A stretch of DNA of 18,831 bases from Prevotella sp. CAG:1092. Lineage in GTDB: Bacteria > Bacteroidota > Bacteroidia > Bacteroidales > Bacteroidaceae. A program made the translations under genes and the position numbers. Location of the stretch: assembly GCA_000436915.1 (NCBI GenBank), contig HF994107.1, positions 1 to 18,831 of the forward strand, in the 5' to 3' direction. Shown one piece after another: positions 9,012 to 15,392 of the stretch (position 1 is the first letter of the stretch; the number at the start of each line of letters is the position of its first letter). A model generated the notes under the pieces. That model was not told the origin of the DNA and made no database searches. It saw only the letters and a program-made list of their open reading frames with translations.

Positions 9012-9941
9012 ATGAAAATAATATCTATAATAATTCCTTGCCATAATGAAGAAAACAATATCTCTATATTGGCTGAGAATATTGTCAGTATGGCAAACAA
9101 ACTTCCACAATATTCATGGCAGGTTATCTTTGTCGACGATGGTAGCAAAGATAATACTGTGGAAAAGATAAGGGAAGTGATTGCTCAGAACAAGATGTTC
9201 TCTTATATATCCTTCTCTCGAAATTTTGGAAAAGAAGAGGCTATCTTGGCTGGTCTTGATAATGCTACTGGTAATTGTGCTATAATTATGGATGCCGACC
9301 TGCAACATCCTGTAAATACCATTCCTGATATGATAAAGGAATGGGAGAATGGCTACGAGGATGTTTATGGCAAAAGAATATATCGCGGCAAAGAGAGCTG
9401 GCTCAGAAAGAAACTTTCATTGAGCTATTATGCTATATTGCAGAAAATGGCAAACATAGATATATTGCCTAATGTTGGCGACTTCCGTCTCCTTGATAGA
9501 AAATGTATAGATGCTCTGAAGCAAATGCGAGAAACGCAAAGATATACCAAGGGACTATATTGCTGGATAGGATTTAAGAAAAAGGAAATATTATTCAATC
9601 AAAGCGATAGACAACATGGCAAATCATCATTCAACTTCTTTAAGTTGCTCAATTTTGCCATTGAGGGTATAACATCGTATACTACAACTCCATTGAGGTT
9701 ATCCACAATATTTGGTATACTCTCATCGCTTTCAGCATTTATGTATATGATCTTCGTCTTTATAAAGACTATATTGTTTGGCGAAGTTATCCAAGGTTTT
9801 CCTACTATCATCATTATAATCCTCTTCTTGGGTGGTATTCAACTAATATCTTTGGGCGTTATAGGTGAATATCTGGGAAGAATATTCCACGAAACAAAAA
9901 GAAGACCTAATTATATTATAAGAGAAAAAGAAGGTTTTTAG
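9012..9941 (+). CDS. GtrB/DPM1-like polyprenyl-phosphate glycosyltransferase
   Basis: Membrane-bound GT2 enzyme (309 aa) of the type that moves a sugar from a nucleotide-sugar to undecaprenyl phosphate on the cytoplasmic face. It has SIIIPCHNEE at the N-terminus, DDGSKD (42-47), the metal-binding DADLQ (94-98), and RQHGKSSF near 200-207, matching the R-x-x-GxS element of the GtrB/DPM1 group. Two C-terminal membrane segments (about 228-253 and 262-288) are followed by the GEYLGRIFHETKRRP tail typical of this family. It is the last gene of the operon; the gap to the preceding gene is 37 bp and a terminator follows. It probably supplies the lipid-linked sugar to the GT-C-like protein upstream. 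The identity of the sugar is unknown. Confidence 0.92.
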   Translation: MKIISIIIPCHNEENNISILAENIVSMANKLPQYSWQVIFVDDGSKDNTVEKIREVIAQNKMFSYISFSRNFGKEEAILAGLDNATGNCAIIMDADLQHPVNTIPDMIKEWENGYEDVYGKRIYRGKESWLRKKLSLSYYAILQKMANIDILPNVGDFRLLDRKCIDALKQMRETQRYTKGLYCWIGFKKKEILFNQSDRQHGKSSFNFFKLLNFAIEGITSYTTTPLRLSTIFGILSSLSAFMYMIFVFIKTILFGEVIQGFPTIIIIILFLGGIQLISLGVIGEYLGRIFHETKRRPNYIIREKEGF

Positions 9942-9951
9942 CTTGTCGTTG

Positions 9952-9995
9952 ACAAACTAACACATTTTAAAAAAAGATATACAAACTAACACATT
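9952..9995. repeat. Pair of 15-bp direct repeats
   Basis: ACAAACTAACACATT occurs at 9952-9966 and again at 9981-9995, 29 bp apart start to start, between the operon stop and its terminator. Function unknown. Confidence 0.8.
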
Positions 9996-9997
9996 AA

Positions 9998-10047
9998 AAA
10001 ATAAAAATGTGGATATGCTATGATAGACATATCCCCATTTTTATTTT
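9998..10047. terminator. Bidirectional hairpin terminator between convergent genes
   Basis: Arms 9998-10017 and 10028-10047 form a 20-bp stem with one mismatch around a 10-nt loop. The outer part is A-rich on the left and T-rich on the right, so it can act as a terminator for the plus-strand operon and for nadA coming from the other side. Confidence 0.88.
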
Positions 10048-10063
10048 GTTTTCTGTATTATCT

Positions 10064-11053
10064 TTAGCTTAGCTCAAGCATTCTCAAGATAGGCTTTACA
10101 GCATCCTTTGCAACCTCCTGATCAACATCTACTGTTGGCCATTCATATTTCAAGGTATTGTAAATCTTTTCCAAGGTGTTGAGCTTCATATACTGACATT
10201 CATTGCATGAGCATCCTAAGCCGCCCTCGCTAACTTCTGGTGGCACAGGATAGAACTTAGCATCAGGACATGAACGTTGCATCTCGTGCAATATACCAGC
10301 CTCTGTAGCCACTATAAACTCCTTTGTAGGGTTCTGCTTGGCATAATCAAGCATAGTGGCTGTGCTACCTACTATTTCGGCTGCAGCAATAACAGGACCC
10401 TTACATTCCAAGTGAGCCATTACGATAGCCTCAGGATGTTCCTCCTTGAGCTTTGCTATGGCTGCTACCGAGAAGCGCTCATGAACATGGCAGCCACCAT
10501 TCCACAGAAGCATCTTTCTGCCCGTTACTTCGTTGATATAACTACCGAGGTTGTAGTCTGGACCAAAGATGTAATTGTCGCCCTCAGGAAGCTTGTCTAC
10601 CACCTTCTTGGCATTACCACTTGTAACTACAACATCTGTCAACGCCTTTACTGCAGCTGTGGTATTCACATAACTTATCACCTGGTATCCAGGATGCTCG
10701 TCCTTAAACTTCTTCAAGTCTTCAGCCTTGCATGAGTCGGCAAGCGAACAACCTGCATTAAGGTCTGGACAAAGCACAGTCTTCTCAGGGCTCAAGAGTT
10801 TGCAAGTCTCAGCCATGAAATGTACACCACACATCACCATAACCTTAGCATCGGTGTTAGCAGCCTTACGAGCCAACGCCAATGAGTCGCCAACGAAGTC
10901 GGCTATGTCTTGCACATCGCCTACTGTATAGTAGTGCGCAAGGATTATCGCATTCTTCTCTTCGCAAAGTCTGCGTATCTCTTTCTTCAGATCAATGGCT
11001 TTGTCGACAGCTTCGTCTACGAAACCTTTATCTTTCCACTCTTTCTTCACCAT
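10064..11053 (-). CDS. nadA: Quinolinate synthase A
   Basis: Condenses iminoaspartate with dihydroxyacetone phosphate to quinolinate in de novo NAD synthesis, using an oxygen-sensitive [4Fe-4S] cluster. The 329-residue product has the AHYYTVGDVQDIADFVGDS region (39-57), CGVHFMAET (75-83), NAGCSLAD (C102), HLECKGPV (C217) and a final C-x-C-x-x-C (281-286). Aligned on known NadA proteins, C102, C217 and C286 are the likely cluster ligands; C281 and C283 are extra. The start MVKKEWKDKGF gives normal family length. nadB and nadC, its usual partners, are not in the window. The gene is convergent with the glycan operon and shares its terminator. No clear minus-strand promoter element was recognised in the AT-rich DNA upstream. 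Confidence 0.97.
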   Translation of the reverse strand: MVKKEWKDKGFVDEAVDKAIDLKKEIRRLCEEKNAIILAHYYTVGDVQDIADFVGDSLALARKAANTDAKVMVMCGVHFMAETCKLLSPEKTVLCPDLNAGCSLADSCKAEDLKKFKDEHPGYQVISYVNTTAAVKALTDVVVTSGNAKKVVDKLPEGDNYIFGPDYNLGSYINEVTGRKMLLWNGGCHVHERFSVAAIAKLKEEHPEAIVMAHLECKGPVIAAAEIVGSTATMLDYAKQNPTKEFIVATEAGILHEMQRSCPDAKFYPVPPEVSEGGLGCSCNECQYMKLNTLEKIYNTLKYEWPTVDVDQEVAKDAVKPILRMLELS

Positions 11054-11556
11054 ATATTATTATTATACTTTTATTTATTTTAAAAGAAAAAAAAGATGAA
11101 TAGTATGATATGCCGTTGATAAGTTGGTAACTTTATAACAAAAAATTTGCATATTAAGTTTTCAACCTTTTATAATGTATTATCTACATACATCTATAAT
11201 ATCTTCTTATTGATATATGGTTAGATAGATACTTTATCAACATTATCCACTTTCGGTGCAAAGTTAATAAGTTTATATCTTTTTCTGTTGTTTTTTAGTT
11301 GAAAAGTTGCTTAAAAGCACTTTAAAACCATGTGGATATCCATAATCTCCATATGCTCTTATCGAATGCTGTGGATATCAACATAGATATTAACAGAGTT
11401 ATCTACAGGTTTTTCCCAATATTTGTGGATAAATAAATGATGTTTGTGATAAAAACTATTCTATATGAATTATTTTTGTTACTTTTGCAGATGCAATCTA
11501 TGTTACTAACTATGTAGCCATGATATTGCAAATAAACAAAACCAATAAAACTTATA
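11054..11556. other. Non-coding AT-rich region with DnaA-box cluster (11180-11432)
   Basis: About 500 bp without a convincing gene, between the divergent nadA and PfkB-kinase genes. Relative to TTATCCACA it holds one exact match on the minus strand (11424-11432). One-mismatch relatives lie at 11180-11188 and 11399-11407 (TTATCTACA), 11234-11242 (TTATCAACA), 11243-11251 (TTATCCACT), and 11331-11339 and 11370-11378 (TGTGGATAT, minus orientation). Runs of A/T between 11260 and 11330 could serve as an unwinding element. It could be a replication origin, a DnaA-titration site or an unusual regulatory region. The boxes are seen directly; the function is inference. Confidence 0.5.
11480..11487 (+). 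promoter_or_regulatory. -7 element of the PfkB-kinase promoter
   Basis: TACTTTTG fits the Bacteroidetes -7 consensus TAnnTTTG. No good TTTG lies 19-20 bp upstream, so the promoter is partial. Transcription would begin near 11492, giving a leader of about 65 nt. Confidence 0.5.
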
Positions 11557-12426
11557 ATGAAAGATATTTGTTGTATCGGACATATTACAAAAGATAAGAT
11601 TGTTACTCCTCGCAATACTGTTTACATGGCAGGTGGCACATCTTTCTATATGGCGTGGGGTATGAATCAGCTACCACCAAAGGCTTCGTTCCAACTTGTA
11701 ACAAAGGTTGCCAAGGAAGATATGGCAGAGGTGGAGCGTATGCGTCAGGCAGGCATCGAGGTTGTGTGCCATGATAGTGAGCATACTGTATACTTTGAAA
11801 ATAAATATGGTGATAATTCCAACAACCGTACTCAGCGTGTGTTGGCAAAGGCTGATCCTTTTACTTTGGACGAAGTAAGAAAGCTTGATGCCAAGATATT
11901 CCACCTTGGCACATTGCTCAACGATGATTTTAGTCCTGAGGTAGTGAAGTATCTTTCTACAAAGGGACAAATATCAATAGATGTTCAGGGATATCTTCGT
12001 GAGGTTCGTGGCGAGTGTGTTCATGCTATAGAATGGAAAGACAAGAAGGATATCCTTACTTGTACAGACATTCTGAAGCTCAACGAGCACGAAATGGAAG
12101 TTATCACATCATATAAGAATCCTCGTACCGTGGCGTTGGCTCTCCACGAACTTGGAGTAAAAGAAGTGGTGATAACTCTTGGCAGCTATGGCTCACTTAT
12201 ATATTTTGATGGCAAATTCTATGAGATTCCTGCATATAAGCCTACAGAATTGGTTGATGCCACAGGTTGTGGTGATACTTATTCCACAGGTTATCTCTAT
12301 TGTCGTTCACAAGGCATAGGAGTAGAAGAGGCAGGAAAGTTTGCTGCTGCCATGTGTACATTAAAGTTAGAGCATTCGGGTCCTTTCGACCGTAGTATCG
12401 AGGACATCAGTAAGATAATTGGATAA
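11557..12426 (+). CDS. PfkB-family carbohydrate kinase, possibly myo-inositol kinase-like
   Basis: Ribokinase-fold sugar or nucleoside kinase of 289 residues. The substrate-binding GG pair is in YMAGGTSFY near residue 25. The active-site signature is DATGCGDTYSTGY (234-246), with D240 as the expected catalytic base and GCGD replacing the usual GAGD anion hole. A DVQGYLR string (142-148) resembles the equivalent segment of archaeal and plant myo-inositol kinases, but the substrate cannot be fixed from sequence. It is transcribed alone from the DnaA-box region. Its last 60 bp lie opposite the 3' end of the minus-strand ABC ATPase gene. Base use on the coding strand is visibly G-rich compared with the glycan operon genes to the left. 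Confidence 0.88.
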   Translation: MKDICCIGHITKDKIVTPRNTVYMAGGTSFYMAWGMNQLPPKASFQLVTKVAKEDMAEVERMRQAGIEVVCHDSEHTVYFENKYGDNSNNRTQRVLAKADPFTLDEVRKLDAKIFHLGTLLNDDFSPEVVKYLSTKGQISIDVQGYLREVRGECVHAIEWKDKKDILTCTDILKLNEHEMEVITSYKNPRTVALALHELGVKEVVITLGSYGSLIYFDGKFYEIPAYKPTELVDATGCGDTYSTGYLYCRSQGIGVEEAGKFAAAMCTLKLEHSGPFDRSIEDISKIIG

Positions 12427-13107
12427 TCTATCCTTGCTTATAGGTTGCAGAGTGCTCTCCATCCACCATAGTTTGTCGCCCATCTTTTCGGCAAGCATCA
12501 GGTCGTGGGTGGAGAGCACTATTGTTTTCTCCATATCGTGTGCAAGATCTCTTAGTAGTTTCATCATTTCCACTTTGCTTTGGAAATCAAGAAATGATGT
12601 TGGTTCGTCAAGGAGTATGATAGGAGTTTCTTGAGCCAAGGCTTTGGCAGTCATTATCTTCTGTCGTTCTCCATCGCTGAGCTGACCTATTGGAGTTTTC
12701 ATATATCTTGATAATCCAACGATATCCACAGTCTTTTCCACAATCTTTTTATCTTCTTCATTCAGCGTTCCCAAGAAGCCTGTATATGGGTTTCTGCCCA
12801 TGCTTACTATTTCTTCTACCGTGATATTGCCAACGTCCGGTTTATCCGTTAGCACTATGCTTACCATTCGTGCAATATCTTTTTGCGACATATTTTTTAG
12901 TTCTATGTCTTTTCCACCATTATTATATATAATGTTGCCAGCCAATGGTGGCTGTATACCCATGATGGTTCGTAGAAAAGTAGATTTTCCTATGCCGTTA
13001 GGACCTAATAAGCATGTTAACTCGCCATCCTTAAATTCTGCGTTAAGGTTGGTGGCAACTGTCTTCTTGTCGTAGCCTATTGCTAAATTGTGTGTTGTTA
13101 TAGACAT
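12367..13107 (-). CDS. FecE-type ABC transporter ATP-binding protein, C-terminally short
   Basis: Nucleotide-binding subunit of the iron-siderophore/cobalamin importer class, 246 residues from the ATG at 13105-13107. It shows Walker A GPNGIGKST (35-43), signature LSDGE (143-147), Walker B ILLDEP (164-169) and the switch histidine in STHD (199-202). At the Q-loop position it reads VLTDK (85-89), without glutamine, as I recall for Bacteroidetes relatives. The start at 13107 was preferred over 13149 because MSITTHNLAIGY matches the family beginning and the upstream ATG would precede the tandem DnaA boxes. The product stops soon after the H-loop, and about its last 19 residues are read antisense to the kinase gene. 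Bacteroidetes relatives usually have a longer C-terminal part. No permease or binding-protein gene is nearby, so it may be an orphan or a truncated remnant. Confidence 0.85.
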   Translation of the reverse strand: MSITTHNLAIGYDKKTVATNLNAEFKDGELTCLLGPNGIGKSTFLRTIMGIQPPLAGNIIYNNGGKDIELKNMSQKDIARMVSIVLTDKPDVGNITVEEIVSMGRNPYTGFLGTLNEEDKKIVEKTVDIVGLSRYMKTPIGQLSDGERQKIMTAKALAQETPIILLDEPTSFLDFQSKVEMMKLLRDLAHDMEKTIVLSTHDLMLAEKMGDKLWWMESTLQPISKDRLSNYLTDVLDTTVERTRML

Positions 13108-13109
13108 TG

Positions 13110-13131
13110 TGTGGATAATATATGTGGATAA
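13110..13131 (-). promoter_or_regulatory. Tandem pair of perfect DnaA boxes in the ABC-gene leader
   Basis: TGTGGATAA occurs at 13110-13118 and 13123-13131, so on the minus strand TTATCCACA is repeated with a 13-bp period. The pair lies 2 bp upstream of the ABC start codon and downstream of its putative -7 element, so bound DnaA could block transcription or the RNA could carry the repeat. Function is inference. Confidence 0.6.
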
Positions 13132-13146
13132 CTTATAAGTAATATG

Positions 13147-13154
13147 CAAAAGTA
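13147..13154 (-). promoter_or_regulatory. -7 element for the ABC ATPase gene
   Basis: On the minus strand the bases read TACTTTTG, a match to TAnnTTTG. No TTTG lies 19-20 bp upstream, so only half of the promoter is recognised. It is back-to-back with the helicase promoter, with the two -33 regions overlapping. Confidence 0.5.
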
Positions 13155-13164
13155 AGCAATTTCT

Positions 13165-13195
13165 TTTGTTATTCCACTCACTTACACTACTTTTG
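13165..13195 (+). promoter_or_regulatory. Bacteroidetes-type promoter of the helicase gene
   Basis: TTTG (13165-13168), a 19-bp spacer, then TACTTTTG (13188-13195). The ATG at 13200 starts only 5 bases after the -7 element, so the transcript probably begins at or next to the start codon. The -33 half shares an exact 21-bp block with the leuS promoter. Confidence 0.8.
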
Positions 13196-13199
13196 TACT

Positions 13200-15080
13200 A
13201 TGAATAATTCAATCCAAATGTTGATGCAGCAGCGCATATTGCTCGAAATGGAGCATGCCGCTGAGCGTGAGGCTTTCAAAAAGCTTACTGAAACCATGGG
13301 GTTGCAACGCAAAGTGAAGCGTGGCGATGCATGGTTTCCTATTACTACTGGCAAGGCTTTTTATAATTCCTTAAACCAGTATGTGATAGAGGTGTTTAGA
13401 AATGCCGACGAGGATACTGATCATAATTTTGAATATGGAAAGCCATTGATGTTTTTCAGCATTAATGGTGATAAGCCACATTATTATAATATATCTGCCA
13501 ACGTTTCTTATGTTGATGGCAATCGTATGCTTGTTGTGTTGCCTTCTGCTGATAGTGCCGCATCGTTGATGCAGGTAGAAGGTTTGGGTGTACAACTGTC
13601 GTTTGACGAAACAAGCTATCGTGCTATGTTTGATGCTTTAGACAGAGTTATCAAAGCTAAGAATGGCAGGTTGGCTTATCTTCGCGACTTGTTTGCATCA
13701 AAGGTTCCTGCAGCCACATTCTCATTCTCTGATATTTCGCTTCCTTGGCTCAATGCCACTCAGCAGCATGCTGTCAACGAGGTGTTGCGTGCAAAGGATG
13801 TTGCTATTGTCCACGGACCTCCTGGAACTGGCAAGACTACAACTCTCGTTGAAGCTATCAACGAGACATTGGCTCGCGAAAGTCAGGTGTTGGTATGTGC
13901 GCAGAGCAATATGGCTGTCGACTGGATAAGTGAACAGTTGGTAGACCGTGGAATTAATGTGCTGCGTATAGGTAATCCTACTCGTGTCAACGATAAGATG
14001 CTTGGCTTCACTTATGAGCGTCGTTTCGAGGCTCACCCTGATTATTCACAACTTTGGGCTATACGTAAAGCCATTCGTGAGTTGCGTATGCAGCGAAAGG
14101 GTAGAACGGAGAATTGGCATCAGAAGATGGATCGTCTTAGAAGTCGTGCTACGGAGTTGGAGATTTCTATCAATGCCGACCTCTTTGGTCAGGCTCGTGT
14201 TATTGCTTCTACATTGGTAGGAGCATCAAACAAGATTCTTGATGGTCAGCATTATTCCACTCTCTTCATAGATGAAGCTGCTCAGGCGCTCGAGCCTGCT
14301 TGCTGGATAGCCATACGAAGAGCAAACCGTGTGATTCTTGCTGGCGACCATTGTCAGTTGCCACCAACGGTAAAGAGTATTGCTGCACTAAAAGCAGGAT
14401 TAGGAAAAACTCTTATGGAGCGCATCGTAGATAGTAAACCAGAGGTGGTGACGCTTCTCGATACTCAATATCGTATGAACGAGGAGATAATGCGTTTCTC
14501 AAGCTCGTGGTTCTATGATGGCAAGGTGAAGGCGGCTCCAATAACTGCACATCGTGGAATCCTCGACTATGATACTCCTATAGAATGGGTAGACGATGTA
14601 GCCAACGATGATGAAACCGTTGGCGAAACCTTTGTTGGCGAGACTTTCGGACGAATAAATAAGGTGGAAGCACGACAGGTGATGGAACTCTTGCAGGCTT
14701 ATTTCGAGAAGATTGGCAAACAGCGTATCATCGACGAGAGCATCGATGTAGGTATTATTTCGCCTTATCGTGCACAGGTGCAGTATCTTCGCCACCTTAT
14801 CAAGAAAGAAGCGTTCTTCAAGCCTTTCCGTCATTTGTTGTCAGTAAATACCGTAGATGGTTTCCAAGGTCAGGAGCGAGATGTTATCATAGTTTCTCTT
14901 GTGCGTAGCAACAACGATGGTCAGATAGGCTTTTTGCGCGATTTGCGTCGTATGAATGTTGCTATGACTCGTGCTCGTTCAAAGCTCATCATCATTGGCG
15001 ACCACGAAACTCTTGCTCATCATGAATTTTATAAGAAATTGTATGAATATATAAAAAAACATAAAACGGATAATTTTTAA
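13200..15080 (+). CDS. SF1B DNA/RNA helicase of the UPF1/DNA2/IGHMBP2 type
   Basis: ATP-dependent helicase of 626 residues. An N-terminal region (about 1-180) likely forms the 1B-type beta-barrel. It is followed by motif I GPPGTGKT (206-213), motif II DEAA (358-361), motif III GDHCQLPPT, motif IV-region DTQYRM (421-426), motif V DGFQGQE (553-559) and motif VI VAMTRAR near the C-terminus. This motif order and YRM/FQGQE wording fit the UPF1-like group rather than UvrD or Rep. Bacterial members are common in Bacteroidetes, but their physiological role is poorly defined; DNA repair or RNA handling are both possible. Start: similarity to relatives begins within the first ten residues, supporting the ATG at 13200 despite the near absence of a leader. 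Later in-frame ATGs at 13218, 13224 and 13248 are alternatives. Confidence 0.93.
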   Translation: MNNSIQMLMQQRILLEMEHAAEREAFKKLTETMGLQRKVKRGDAWFPITTGKAFYNSLNQYVIEVFRNADEDTDHNFEYGKPLMFFSINGDKPHYYNISANVSYVDGNRMLVVLPSADSAASLMQVEGLGVQLSFDETSYRAMFDALDRVIKAKNGRLAYLRDLFASKVPAATFSFSDISLPWLNATQQHAVNEVLRAKDVAIVHGPPGTGKTTTLVEAINETLARESQVLVCAQSNMAVDWISEQLVDRGINVLRIGNPTRVNDKMLGFTYERRFEAHPDYSQLWAIRKAIRELRMQRKGRTENWHQKMDRLRSRATELEISINADLFGQARVIASTLVGASNKILDGQHYSTLFIDEAAQALEPACWIAIRRANRVILAGDHCQLPPTVKSIAALKAGLGKTLMERIVDSKPEVVTLLDTQYRMNEEIMRFSSSWFYDGKVKAAPITAHRGILDYDTPIEWVDDVANDDETVGETFVGETFGRINKVEARQVMELLQAYFEKIGKQRIIDESIDVGIISPYRAQVQYLRHLIKKEAFFKPFRHLLSVNTVDGFQGQERDVIIVSLVRSNNDGQIGFLRDLRRMNVAMTRARSKLIIIGDHETLAHHEFYKKLYEYIKKHKTDNF

Positions 15081-15123
15081 CATCATTTGTGTGTGATATC
15101 TCAATAGTTTGGAATTAAAAACC

Positions 15124-15131
15124 TATCTTTG
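15124..15131 (+). promoter_or_regulatory. -7 element of the rubredoxin operon promoter
   Basis: TATCTTTG matches TAnnTTTG. The nearest TTTG (15108-15111) is only 12 bp upstream, too close for a standard -33 element, so recognition may need an activator or another weak -33. The leader would be about 38 nt. Confidence 0.5.
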
Positions 15132-15173
15132 CGAAATACAGATAGTATTAATAATAAAAAGAAAGGATTTATT

Positions 15174-15335
15174 ATGAAGAAGTATGTTTGCAACGTATGT
15201 GGTTGGGCATATGACCCTGAAGTTGGTGATCCTGAGAACGGTATAGCTCCAGGTACAGCTTTCGAAGATATTCCAGACGATTGGGTATGCCCACTTTGTG
15301 GTGTTGGTAAAGAAGATTTCAGCCCAATGGAGTAA
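15174..15335 (+). CDS. rub: Rubredoxin
   Basis: Small cytoplasmic electron carrier of 53 residues binding one iron by four cysteines. The knuckles are C6-x-x-C9-G and C39-P-L-C42-G, with the conserved aromatic residues Y4, Y13, F30 and W37 packing the core. Length and spacing are standard. The ATG at 15174 was chosen because the protein starts MKKYVCNVCG like other rubredoxins, and AAAGGA lies about 8 bases upstream; the in-frame ATG at 15129 overlaps the -7 element. The next gene encodes desulfoferrodoxin, and rubredoxin is the known electron donor of superoxide reductase, so the pair probably forms an oxidative-stress operon. Confidence 0.96.
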   Translation: MKKYVCNVCGWAYDPEVGDPENGIAPGTAFEDIPDDWVCPLCGVGKEDFSPME

Positions 15336-15377
15336 TAAGCTAATAATAGAAAAGAAGGAGAAAATAAAATAGTAATT

Positions 15378-15385
15378 AAAGGAGG
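15378..15385 (+). promoter_or_regulatory. Strong Shine-Dalgarno site of desulfoferrodoxin
   Basis: AAAGGAGG is placed 7 bases before the ATG at 15393. A near-canonical site is uncommon in Bacteroidetes, where most genes in this window lack one, so the downstream gene is probably translated at a high rate. Confidence 0.75.
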
Positions 15386-15392
15386 AATCATT

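Noticed and set aside
11054..11556. CRISPR array or riboswitch in the 500-bp gap
   Set aside because: There are no regularly spaced repeats of CRISPR length and no recognisable aptamer; the recurring elements are DnaA-type nonamers with irregular spacing.
11403..11615. 70-codon minus-strand frame in the nadA-kinase intergenic region
   Set aside because: It is partly antisense to the kinase start, hydrophobic and low in complexity, and shows no start signals; more likely a product of AT-rich DNA.
13108..13149. Longer ABC ATPase starting at the ATG at 13147-13149
   Set aside because: This ATG lies next to the putative -7 element and the extra 14 residues have no family similarity; they are read through the DnaA boxes.
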